A DNA stretch of 64,000 nucleotides from NCBI GenBank assembly GCA_016716885.1, contig JADJUV010000019.1:1-64000 (forward strand). The letters are read 5' to 3'. A model generated the notes under the pieces. It was given only the letters and a program-made list of their open reading frames with translations, was not told where the DNA came from and did no database searches. Shown piece by piece: positions 26,657 through 34,198 of the stretch; the stretch's first letter is position 1, and each line of letters begins with the position of its first letter. The position numbers and the translations under genes were made by a program. This stretch comes from Candidatus Trichofilum aggregatum. Lineage in GTDB: Bacteria; Chloroflexota; Anaerolineae; Promineifilales; Promineifilaceae.

Positions 26657-27517
26657 TCAGTATAATTCCGGCACAAAAGTTTGCTCCGAAATTGGGGGGC
26701 GAACATAAGCCTGGTCATCTTCACGGGGGGGCAAGTCAATGGGGCCAGGCACAATGTCTTCATAAGGAAGCTGGCTTAAAATGTGGCTGATGCAGTTGAG
26801 GTGTGCCCGACGTTTATCATCGGCGTTGACGACGTACCAGGGACATTGTTTGGTGTCGGTGTAAGCAAACATTTTGTCTTTGGCTTTGGAATATTCTATC
26901 CACCGCCGCCGCGACTCCACATCCATGGGGCTGAGTTTCCACCGTTTGCTAGGGGAGTGTGCCCGCGCCTGAAAACGGCGTTCTTGCTCCTCATCACTTA
27001 CCGAGAACCAGTATTTCAGTAGGATAATGCCTGCCCGCACCAACATTCGCTCAAATTCAGGGCAGGAGCGCATAAATTCCTGGTATTCCTCTTCGGTGCA
27101 GAATCCCATAACGCGTTCGACACCGGCCCGGTTGTACCAACTACGATCAAACAAAACGATTTCGCCCGCCGCGGGCAGATGGGCGACGTAGCGCTGAAAG
27201 TACCATTCGGTTTTTTCGCGGTCGGTGGGGGCGGGTAAGGCGACGACCCGGCAACCGCGTGGGTTGAGGTATTCGGTGATGCGTTTGATGGTTCCGCCTT
27301 TGCCAGCGGCATCACGCCCCTCAAAGAGGATGACCATGCGTAGCCCTTTGTCTTTGACCCAATATTGTAATTTGACCAGTTCCTCTTGCAGGCGATCTAA
27401 CTCTTTCAGGTACACCTTTTTGTTTAAGGGAGCGTGGTCAGGGGATGACATTTCGGCGAGGTCCGCGGCCGCGTTCCGGCCATTCTTCGCGCTTTTCTGT
27501 TTGTCTTTGTGGCTCAT
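26657..27517 (-). CDS. ppk2: Polyphosphate kinase 2
   Basis: About 286 residues. The single-domain PPK2 core shows Walker A GRDAAGKGGTIKR, lid-associated PAPTDREKTEWYFQRY, and Walker B FDRSWYNRAGVERVMGFC, followed by the EEQERRF segment and KLSPMDVESRRRWIEYSKAKDKMF. It uses polyphosphate to phosphorylate nucleotides (ADP or GDP to the triphosphate, class I by motif pattern). The start at 27517 is chosen because AGGAGGTT stands before it; an upstream Met at 27589 lacks such a site. It faces a gene-free region of about 740 bases. Confidence 0.93.
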   Translation of the reverse strand: MSHKDKQKSAKNGRNAAADLAEMSSPDHAPLNKKVYLKELDRLQEELVKLQYWVKDKGLRMVILFEGRDAAGKGGTIKRITEYLNPRGCRVVALPAPTDREKTEWYFQRYVAHLPAAGEIVLFDRSWYNRAGVERVMGFCTEEEYQEFMRSCPEFERMLVRAGIILLKYWFSVSDEEQERRFQARAHSPSKRWKLSPMDVESRRRWIEYSKAKDKMFAYTDTKQCPWYVVNADDKRRAHLNCISHILSQLPYEDIVPGPIDLPPREDDQAYVRPPISEQTFVPELY

Positions 27518-27697
27518 GGGCAACCTCCTAAATGGTGAACAGAGGAAGGAGATGGTTCTCTCTGGCTCCAACAGGTTGGCTAAGGGCATTATAACATGAA
27601 AATTGACCGAATCAGCGGTGAACCTTTGGTGTTCTGGCTCGTATCAGGGATCAAACGGGCAAGGAAGGTTACAATTGGCAGCCATTAGCCAATTTCG

Positions 27698-27915
27698 AGT
27701 GCGTTTTTTCCATCTTCCGATGCGTTTTTTCCATTTTCTGGAGCGTTTACTGTGATTTTCCAGAGCGTTTCTGTCGTTTTCCTGCTACGGTTCTTGCATT
27801 TTCTGATGCGTTTTCTGCATTGTTCCCCGCGTTTCCCGGTTTTTACTGCGTTTTTTCCATCTTCCAGTGCGTTTCTTTGATTTTCGCTGCGGTTAGGCTG
27901 ATTTTCCGCTGCGGA
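27698..27915. repeat. Degenerate tandem repeat of ~21-bp TGCGTTTTTTCCATTTTC units
   Basis: Ten to eleven imperfect units of 18-24 bases, each beginning TGCGTTT or AGCGTTT and followed by a T-rich part such as CCATTTTCTGG. Read on the minus strand it gives a repetitive Lys/Asn/Glu-rich peptide frame (27685-27924), which I regard as incidental. It lies upstream of ppk2. Confidence 0.75.
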
Positions 27916-28054
27916 ATGGACCAAGGGCCCGCCCCCCGCCCCGGGGCCCGCCCCAAAAACGAACTGATTTTTTTCGGCCAGGTTGTGGCCTCATTAGCGC
28001 ACTGCCCGTGGGCTTGGCATATCAGCCGGGGTTTATGCAAGTTAAAATAAAGGT

Positions 28055-28208
28055 TCGGTAATCGCGATCACCCGCGCCACGGGGCCGTGGAAGCGCACCG
28101 TGCTGGTAGGAAACGGCGTGCCCGGTGAACCGGGCTTTCAAACCGGTTTCACCGGTTTTGTTGTTAGGTAGCCCGCTCCGTTTACGGGCGGGCGGGCCGG
28201 ATTACCGA
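28055..28208 (+). ncRNA. Candidate structured RNA: closed multi-hairpin junction
   Basis: A nine-base closing stem TCGGTAATC (28055-28063) / GATTACCGA (28200-28208) encloses a row of hairpins: GCG-CCAC..GTGG-CGC (28074-28096); an imperfect CACCGT..ACGGCGTG pair; GCCCGG-TGAA-CCGGGC (28120-28135); AAACCGG-tttca-CCGGTTT (28140-28158); and GCCCG..CCG-ttta-CGG..CGGGC (28171-28193). The end lies 51 bases before the ATG of the hydrolase-permease gene, the place of a leader RNA. It matches no riboswitch class I recognise. Strand is assigned from the downstream gene; a DNA-level repeat is the alternative. Confidence 0.4.
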
Positions 28209-28259
28209 TCTATTTTCTTAATGTTCATTAACCCCTGACTGGAATCAACAGCGAATCCT

Positions 28260-31200
28260 ATGAAACCCCTCTGTTGCACCCTTCTTCTAATCCTGGGCGG
28301 TCTGCTCATCCTGACCGACTCTCCCGTTCAGGCCGCACCCCAAACGCATCACGCATCACGTATCACGTATCAGCCACCCTTCACCCCAGCCCCCTGCCCC
28401 TTCCCCGTGGCCGAGCCAGAGCGGGTGGAATGTGGCTTCCTGACCGTGCCCGCTGATCATGCCCACCCCGACGGCCCCACGATGCGGTTGGCTGTTTCCA
28501 TTTTGCGCAGCCAACGAGAGGACGCGGCCGCGGAACCCGTTCTCTATCTCGCTGGCGGGCCGGGGCAAGCGGCCGCGTTCCTGGCCAGTGTGCCCTCAGC
28601 CCAATTACCCTTGGTGACACAAGGCCGCTGGGATTTCATCTTCCTCGATCAACGGGGAAGCGGCCTCTCCCAACCCAACTTGCTCTGCCCCGTTGACCCC
28701 ATCCAACCCGATTGGCCCGCCCTGCTCACCGGGGGCAACGACCTGACCACCATCCGCAATGATTTGAACGCCCAAATGGCCGGTTTATGCCACGAATCAT
28801 TGTTGGCTCAGGGAGTCGATCCGACCCTGTTTACCACGGCCCAGAACGCCCAGGATGTGGTGGCTTTGCGGCAGGCGTTGGGGGTGGAACAATGGGTTTT
28901 ACTGGGGTTTTCTTATGGCACGTACCTGGCCCAAGAAGTCATGCGGCTCGACCCGGACGGTATCCAGGGGGTTATTCTCGATTCGCCCGTGCCCGCCGAT
29001 GTGAACATGGCCGCTGAAACGCCTTTGCTCGCGGCCGCGGCCCTCGATCACCTCTTCACCGCCTGCACCGACAACCTGGCCTGCCGCCTGGCCTACCCTG
29101 ACCTGGAAAGCCGCTTCTTCGCCCTGGTAGAGCAACTCAACAACACCCCGTTGCCTGTCCCCATTGCCAATCTCACCATCCCGTTGACCGGCGACCAGTT
29201 CGCCTACCTGTTGCCCAGCCTGCTGGGTGATCCCGCTACCTATGCCCTGGCCCCTGCCCTCATCGCCGACCTGGAAAAAGGGGAAACCGGGCGTCTGGTG
29301 CAAATGGCTGGTGCCGTTCTGGCCCCCATTCAGGCGCAACATGGCCTACTTTATAGCATCATCTGCCATGATCTGTTCCAGCCGTTAAGCGATGAGGCGA
29401 TGGATGCAACCGACCTGCCCGACCTGTTTGTCCGCCAGGGTAGCCGCGAGAATGTGGCCCTGGCGGCTCTGTGCGCTGATTGGCCGCGAGGCAAGGCCAT
29501 CGAACCGGCCCCACTCCCCCGTGACATTCCTACCCTCATTCTGGTCGGTGAACTAGACACCGGCACTCCCCTGGTCTGGGGCGAACGAGTGGCCCAACAA
29601 GTTGACCACAGCACCCTGGCCCTCGTGCCGGGTGTGGGGCATAGCGTCTTGCAAGGGGGCGATTGCCCCAACAGTGTCATGCTCTCCTTCCTACTCGCTC
29701 CCACCGGTACACCCAACACCGAATGCCTGAGCCAACTGCGCCCGGCCACTTTCATCATTGACGAAGATGTGTCTCGCCCCTGGGCCAGAGGGCTGATTGT
29801 TCTGTTCATCGCCCTCATGGCCGGAACAACCGGGCGAACGGGGCTGAACCTGCTCCGTGCCCAACCTCTGGCCCAAACCTGGCGGCAATTTACCTGGCGT
29901 ATGAGTTGGCGGGCGGTGGGCTGGTGGCCGATGGGGTTGAGTGGGTTGATTCTGGTGTTGGTGCTGACCAACGACGCGGCCGCGGTCGCCAACGACAGCC
30001 TGGGCCGGGCCTTCACCGCCGAGGGCATCGTGGCGGCTATCATCCCCCTTATGGCCGGGATGCAGGCGGCCATGTTCTTCTCCCCGGATGACGAACCGGG
30101 GTTAGAGGTGCAACTATCCGCGCCGCGGCCGCTGGCCTGGCTGGTATGGGAGCGGCTCACCTGGGTTTTGTTTGTCCAGGGAGCAATCGGTCTGGTAGGA
30201 ATGTTTGTGGCCCGCCAGGTGGCCGGGGTGGATGAGGCGTTGTGGGTTAGCCTGGCCCGCTGGCTGGTGCCCCTGATCACGTTGACCGGGGTGGGGCTGT
30301 TCATTACCCTGATGTCGCGGCAGACAGCCTTTGGCGTAGCTATGACCGGGGTGTTGTGGTTTGCCCTGCTGGCTTTTGGGGATGGGTTGATCGCTCGCTG
30401 GCCGTTCCTCTGGCCCATTCACCTCTACCTTTCCCCCATCACCCTCTCACTGGCTGATTATGCCCTGAACCGGGGGGTAGTTTTGTTGGCCGGGCTGGGG
30501 TTTTTCTTACTGGCCTTGCGCCAGTTGCGGGATGAGGAGCGGGTGCTGCTGGGGACGCATCGGCGCGGCCGCGCGCGGGCCGGGTCTGGTGTGGTGAGGG
30601 AAGGGGGAGAGGGCTGGTTCGCGGCCGCGGTCAATCCATCTTTCCCTCAACGGTTCCTGGCCCAACTATTCATCATCACCCGCAACGAATTTCGTCTGCA
30701 ATGGCGTCGCCGGGCTACCCTGGTCATTATCCTCAGTGCCACCGTATTCCCGGTGCTAATGGCCCTGCTCATGCGCGGTGGCGGGCAGGAAATGCTCCAG
30801 CCACTGGTTGAAGCGGGCGTGTTTTCCGCCCGTGAAGCCCAGGAACGCCTGACCCAATCCATCATCGCCTTCTCCTTTGCCCCCATGTACACCATTTTGC
30901 TCTTACTTGTCCCCCCAGTCGTGGCCGAGATCATCCCCAAAGACCGGCAACTGGGCGTAACCGAACTGTTTGACAGTACCCCATTAGCCAACACCGCTTA
31001 CCTGGGGGGAAAATTACTGGGCATGTGGTTGAGTCTGCTGGTAGGAATGCTCCTCAACTTTCTGATTACATGGCTGGCCTGGCGTTGGCTCTTGGGGCCA
31101 GTCTTGCTCCTGCCCATGTTAGAAACGTGGCTCTTTGCTTGTGGCACGGTTTTACTCCTAAACGGGGGATTAGCCGTGTTTCTCTCGGCCGGTTTGCGCA

Positions 31201-31469
31201 CACGGCGCTGGGCGGTGCTCATCGGCATTGGTGTGGCAATGGTGGCTCTCGTCAATCTGGGTGCATCCTTGCCGCATAACTTGTTCTTTTACCTGAACCC
31301 GGCCCGGCCCGCCTTCCTGGATTACTATGCTTTGCGAGCCTTCTCCCAAATCAGTACCTTGAACGTGACCACAGAAATAAAAGATGTCTGGCTGACGATA
31401 GGGGGTGGGCTGGTGGAATTGGCGGTGGCTGGTTTTCTGGCCTGGGTCTGGCTGAGGCGGAAGGAATAA
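28260..31469 (+). CDS. Secreted alpha/beta-hydrolase fused to ABC-2 permease
   Basis: 1069 residues in one frame. A signal sequence (KPLCCTLLLILGGLLILTDSPVQAA) precedes an alpha/beta hydrolase of the tripeptidyl/prolyl aminopeptidase type: VLYLAGGPGQAA oxyanion loop, FLDQRGSGLS, nucleophile Ser218 in GFSYGTY, Asp433 in LVGELDTGTP, and His461 in VPGVGHS. From about residue 505 come six or seven membrane helices, then a cytoplasmic stretch and a second six-helix block starting with LFIITRNEFRLQWRRRATLVIIL and including PPVVAEIIPKDRQLGVTELFDSTPL, typical of ABC-2 permeases. The ATPase gene follows after a 210-base repeat spacer. The hydrolase would lie outside the membrane. It may process a peptide that the transporter exports or senses; this is inference. 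Confidence 0.88.
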   Translation: MKPLCCTLLLILGGLLILTDSPVQAAPQTHHASRITYQPPFTPAPCPFPVAEPERVECGFLTVPADHAHPDGPTMRLAVSILRSQREDAAAEPVLYLAGGPGQAAAFLASVPSAQLPLVTQGRWDFIFLDQRGSGLSQPNLLCPVDPIQPDWPALLTGGNDLTTIRNDLNAQMAGLCHESLLAQGVDPTLFTTAQNAQDVVALRQALGVEQWVLLGFSYGTYLAQEVMRLDPDGIQGVILDSPVPADVNMAAETPLLAAAALDHLFTACTDNLACRLAYPDLESRFFALVEQLNNTPLPVPIANLTIPLTGDQFAYLLPSLLGDPATYALAPALIADLEKGETGRLVQMAGAVLAPIQAQHGLLYSIICHDLFQPLSDEAMDATDLPDLFVRQGSRENVALAALCADWPRGKAIEPAPLPRDIPTLILVGELDTGTPLVWGERVAQQVDHSTLALVPGVGHSVLQGGDCPNSVMLSFLLAPTGTPNTECLSQLRPATFIIDEDVSRPWARGLIVLFIALMAGTTGRTGLNLLRAQPLAQTWRQFTWRMSWRAVGWWPMGLSGLILVLVLTNDAAAVANDSLGRAFTAEGIVAAIIPLMAGMQAAMFFSPDDEPGLEVQLSAPRPLAWLVWERLTWVLFVQGAIGLVGMFVARQVAGVDEALWVSLARWLVPLITLTGVGLFITLMSRQTAFGVAMTGVLWFALLAFGDGLIARWPFLWPIHLYLSPITLSLADYALNRGVVLLAGLGFFLLALRQLRDEERVLLGTHRRGRARAGSGVVREGGEGWFAAAVNPSFPQRFLAQLFIITRNEFRLQWRRRATLVIILSATVFPVLMALLMRGGGQEMLQPLVEAGVFSAREAQERLTQSIIAFSFAPMYTILLLLVPPVVAEIIPKDRQLGVTELFDSTPLANTAYLGGKLLGMWLSLLVGMLLNFLITWLAWRWLLGPVLLLPMLETWLFACGTVLLLNGGLAVFLSAGLRTRRWAVLIGIGVAMVALVNLGASLPHNLFFYLNPARPAFLDYYALRAFSQISTLNVTTEIKDVWLTIGGGLVELAVAGFLAWVWLRRKE

Positions 31470-31483
31470 TTAAGCGCGGAATT

Positions 31484-31560
31484 TGTGAATGGATGAATGA
31501 TTAATGGGGGAGCGACCGCCACTCCATTAACGATTCAGCAGTTCAACCATTAATTATTCA
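31484..31560. repeat. AT-rich inverted repeat GAATGATTAATGG
   Basis: Arms TGAATGGATGAATGATTAATGG and CCATTAACGATTCAGCAGTTCA; a relative of the repeat at 10318-10398. Confidence 0.55.
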
Positions 31561-31572
31561 GTTGTAACGATA

Positions 31573-31656
31573 CAGCCCCTCACCCTAACCCTCTCCCCAG
31601 GGAGAGGGAACCAACTCCCCTCTCCCGCTTCGGGGGAGGGGCCGGGGGTGAGGGGT
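31573..31656. repeat. CCCCTCACCCTAACCCTC palindromic repeat, copy 1
   Basis: Nested palindrome CAGCCCCTCACCC...CTCTCCC/GGGAGAGGG...GGGGTGAGGGG. Other copies at 35611 and 42134. It separates the fused permease gene from its ATPase. Confidence 0.75.
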
Positions 31657-31679
31657 CAGCTTTGTGGCGAGGTGATAGC

Positions 31680-32561
31680 ATGATCGAGATTACCCAATTG
31701 ACAAAAACGTATCCCGGCGGCGTGCAGGCGTTGCAGGGAGTCAATCTACACATTGGCCGGGGAATGTTTGGCCTGGTGGGGCCAAATGGGGCGGGCAAAA
31801 CGACGTTGATGCGGATTATGGCCGGGATTTTGCGCCCCACGGCCGGGGATGTGCAGGTGTTCGGTCATTCGGTGAACACGGGTGAGGGCAAACGCGCCAT
31901 CAAGATGGGGCTGGGTTATTTGCCGCAGGAGTTGGGGCTGTACCCGGACCTCACGGCGTTGGAGTTTTTGGATTATATGGCGGTGCTGAAGGGAATCACG
32001 GACAGACGCGGCCGCGAACAACAAATCGCCGAACTATTAGAACGTGTCCGCCTGGCCGACGTAGCTAAACGTCGCCTCAAAACCTACTCCGGCGGCATGA
32101 AACGGCGCGTCGGCATTGCCCAGGCCCTGTTGGGCAACCCGCAAGTCGTCATCGTGGACGAACCCACCTCTGGCCTGGACCCGGAAGAGCGGGTGCGTTT
32201 GCGTAACCTGCTCGGCGAAGTTGCCAGCCGGTGTACCGTCATCCTATCCACCCACATCATCGAAGACATCAGCCAGAGTTGCCGCGACCTGGCGGTGATC
32301 AACAAGGGTAAGGTGGCCTTCCAGGGTGGGCCAGCGGAATTGATTGCCCAGGCCCAAGGCAAGGTATGGCTGGTGAAAACAGCCGGGGAAAAGCCCAACG
32401 GGGCGACGGTGGTTGTCAGCAGTATGCAACTGCATGATGGCACCCAATACCGGGCGCTGGGGGATTTGTCCGCCCATCCCCAGGCCACCCCCGCCGAACC
32501 GAGTCTGGAAGATGGGTATATCTGGTTGATGCAGGGGCAAATGGGGGGAGGGAAGGAATAA
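31680..32561 (+). CDS. ABC transporter ATP-binding protein
   Basis: 293 residues. Walker A GPNGAGKTTL, Q-loop LGYLPQELGLYPDLTALEFLDYMAVLKG, signature YSGGMKRRVGIAQALLG, Walker B VVIVDEPTSGLDP, and the H-loop in STHIIED. The C-terminal extension of about 80 residues is typical for partners of ABC-2 permeases. The ATG at 31680 has GAGGTGA just upstream and replaces an earlier in-frame candidate. It should energise the two permease blocks of the fused protein encoded immediately upstream. Confidence 0.95.
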   Translation: MIEITQLTKTYPGGVQALQGVNLHIGRGMFGLVGPNGAGKTTLMRIMAGILRPTAGDVQVFGHSVNTGEGKRAIKMGLGYLPQELGLYPDLTALEFLDYMAVLKGITDRRGREQQIAELLERVRLADVAKRRLKTYSGGMKRRVGIAQALLGNPQVVIVDEPTSGLDPEERVRLRNLLGEVASRCTVILSTHIIEDISQSCRDLAVINKGKVAFQGGPAELIAQAQGKVWLVKTAGEKPNGATVVVSSMQLHDGTQYRALGDLSAHPQATPAEPSLEDGYIWLMQGQMGGGKE

Positions 32562-32579
32562 TTAATGGGTGAATTGGCG

Positions 32580-32722
32580 AGGGCCGGGGGGGGGGGTGGT
32601 GCCCTTGTGGGGGGTTCCTTTCCGCGGGGCGGGCCGCGGGGGGGGTTTTGCCCGGGGGGGGGGGGAGGGGGTGGGTCTTCCGACTAAACCTGCTGAGGAC
32701 TTGTGTAAAGCTGTACTAGTTG
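32580..32722. repeat. Intergenic element, copy F, with G-runs
   Basis: The conserved tail GGGTCTTCCGACTAAACCTGCTGAGGACTTGTGTAAAGCTGTACTAG (in pieces) is preceded by a palindrome TTCCTTTCCGCGGGGCGGGCCGCGG and long G-runs that could form quadruplexes. Confidence 0.7.
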
Positions 32723-32865
32723 GGGTGCTGGGAAGCAGGGGCTTTGCGGGCGACGATGCGGCCGCGAGAGGTGACAATGAATAAGAAGAGAAGCGGCACA
32801 GTAACCAGTCCAAGTAGATAAACACCCAAGAGCATGATGATAAGTGTACCTGTGGCAATAAACAT
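32716..32865 (-). CDS. Small single-span membrane protein
   Basis: 49 residues: about 28 hydrophobic residues (TLIIMLLGVYLLGLVTVPLLFLFIV) followed by a basic tail. The ATG at 32863-32865 has AAGGAG with good spacing, which makes this a credible short gene although no family is recognised. Its last codons lie next to the end of repeat copy F. No neighbour on the same strand. Confidence 0.6.
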   Translation of the reverse strand: MFIATGTLIIMLLGVYLLGLVTVPLLFLFIVTSRGRIVARKAPASQHPN

Positions 32866-32907
32866 TTCCGTTACTCCTTCTTGACAACCTACTGCTGTAA
32901 ACATACG

Positions 32908-33003
32908 CGACTTTGGCGAAAATTAGCCCACCCTCTGCAAATCTCTCAGTCTCTTAATCTCTTAGTCTCCAGAGGCGAGATTAAAAAACGCCAAACTCCA
33001 GTA
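32908..33003. repeat. ~95-bp dispersed repeat, copy
   Basis: TTTGGCGAAAATTA ... CTCTCAGTCTCTTAATCTCTTAGTCTCCAGAGG ... AAAAAACGCCAAACTCCAGTAAA. The ends are inverse to each other. Confidence 0.75.
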
Positions 33004-33122
33004 AACATACATCCGATGTGGTCAGCATAACACGGCCCATTTGCTCTCGGAGTAAACAGCGGGTGAAAAGAAGCTGTAAAGTTGGTTACAGGGTGAAGAT
33101 GCACAATCCCAATAGTGCCCGG

Positions 33123-33128
33123 TATAAT
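33123..33128 (+). promoter_or_regulatory. -10 box TATAAT for leaderless trmB transcript
   Basis: TATAAT lies seven bases before the ATG of trmB, so transcription would begin at or next to the start codon. The ATG has no ribosome site, which fits a leaderless message. No good -35 box is seen. Confidence 0.55.
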
Positions 33129-33135
33129 CGGTTTT

Positions 33136-34134
33136 ATGCATAGGTATAGTCTGGATACGTTTTCTTCCCATTGGCCGGTTGATTGGGAACAAGAATTTGG
33201 TCGTACCGGGCCATTGGTAATGGAAATTGGCTTTGGCAATGCTGATTTTCTCATTCATCAGGCCCACTCGCGGCCGCAAACCAACTTCATCGGCCTGGAA
33301 GTCTCCCTGCCTTCCCTCCGCAAAGCGGAAAGCAAAATCACCCAGGCTGGACTAACCAATGTGCGGGTCTTGCATAACCCGGCCGACATGGTTTTATGGT
33401 TGTTGGTGCGGCCGCAAAGCCTTGACGGTATCACCATTAACTTCCCCGACCCCTGGCCCAAACATATTTTGCGCCGCGTGGTCAACGAACGTTTTCTCCA
33501 CCTGGCTGCCAACAGGATGAAACCAGGGGCTTTCCTGGACATCGCCACCGACCACCCTGATTACATTCCCTGGGTCATTGAGCATCTGGAACGCACCCCG
33601 TACTTCGTCAGTCGCCGCCCCACAACCTTTATCACGCAAGACGATGAGCGGTTCCGTACCAAGTACGAACAGATTGCGCTGGACGAGGGACGGGTGTGTC
33701 ATTATTTTCACTGGCAGAGGAACGAGGTCGCGGCCGCGGACGAATTTCCCCTGCCTCAGGAGCAACCCATGCCCCACGTCATCGTGCAATCCCCCCTGGC
33801 CCCCCAAGATTTGGTCAAGCAATTTGAGCGCCAGCGCCATCAACAAGGCCAGATGTTTATCAGCCTGGACGAAATGTTCCAATCCACCCGCACCGGGGCC
33901 TTGCTGGTGGAAACCTACATTCACGAAGATGCCCTGACCCAGCGGGTTGGCCTCACCATTCATCAACGGGACGGCAACCGCTACATTGTTGGTCTCCATG
34001 AATTAGGCTTCCCCCGCCCCACACCCGGTGTCCAACTGGCTATTCGTTCCGTGGCTGAGTGGCTCTGCTCCCTACACCCCGAAAACCAGGTTCTCAGCCA
34101 CAACCTCAACCCTACCGTTACCCAAGATCGTTGA
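33136..34134 (+). CDS. trmB: tRNA (guanine-N7)-methyltransferase with C-terminal extension
   Basis: 332 residues, about 110-130 longer than the common TrmB. The catalytic domain covers about 1-205: VMEIGFGNADFLI (SAM loop), FIGLEVSLPSLRKA, GITINFPDPWPKHILRRVVNERFL with the DPWPK..H substrate motif, and T..D..Y..W. It methylates G46 of tRNA. The extra C-terminal region (DLVKQFERQRHQQGQMFISLDEMF ... GFPRPTPGVQLAIRSVAEWL) is soluble; long C-terminal extensions are known in TrmB of Aquifex and relatives. The start at 33136 is supported by the adjacent -10 box. cysS follows after 64 bases. Confidence 0.92.
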   Translation: MHRYSLDTFSSHWPVDWEQEFGRTGPLVMEIGFGNADFLIHQAHSRPQTNFIGLEVSLPSLRKAESKITQAGLTNVRVLHNPADMVLWLLVRPQSLDGITINFPDPWPKHILRRVVNERFLHLAANRMKPGAFLDIATDHPDYIPWVIEHLERTPYFVSRRPTTFITQDDERFRTKYEQIALDEGRVCHYFHWQRNEVAAADEFPLPQEQPMPHVIVQSPLAPQDLVKQFERQRHQQGQMFISLDEMFQSTRTGALLVETYIHEDALTQRVGLTIHQRDGNRYIVGLHELGFPRPTPGVQLAIRSVAEWLCSLHPENQVLSHNLNPTVTQDR

Positions 34135-34198
34135 TAAACGGTGTATTCGTGTAAGTGTATGGATGTAGACTCCTACACCCATCACTCCCCTTCTCCCT

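Noticed and set aside
27685..27924. Minus-strand repetitive Lys/Asn/Glu frame
   Set aside because: It is the direct translation of the degenerate tandem array; no start signal supports it.
29351..30418. Long minus-strand open frame of 355 codons
   Set aside because: It lies fully antisense to the hydrolase-permease fusion, is rich in Arg/Pro/Ser as expected from complementary GC-rich sequence, and has no recognisable domain.
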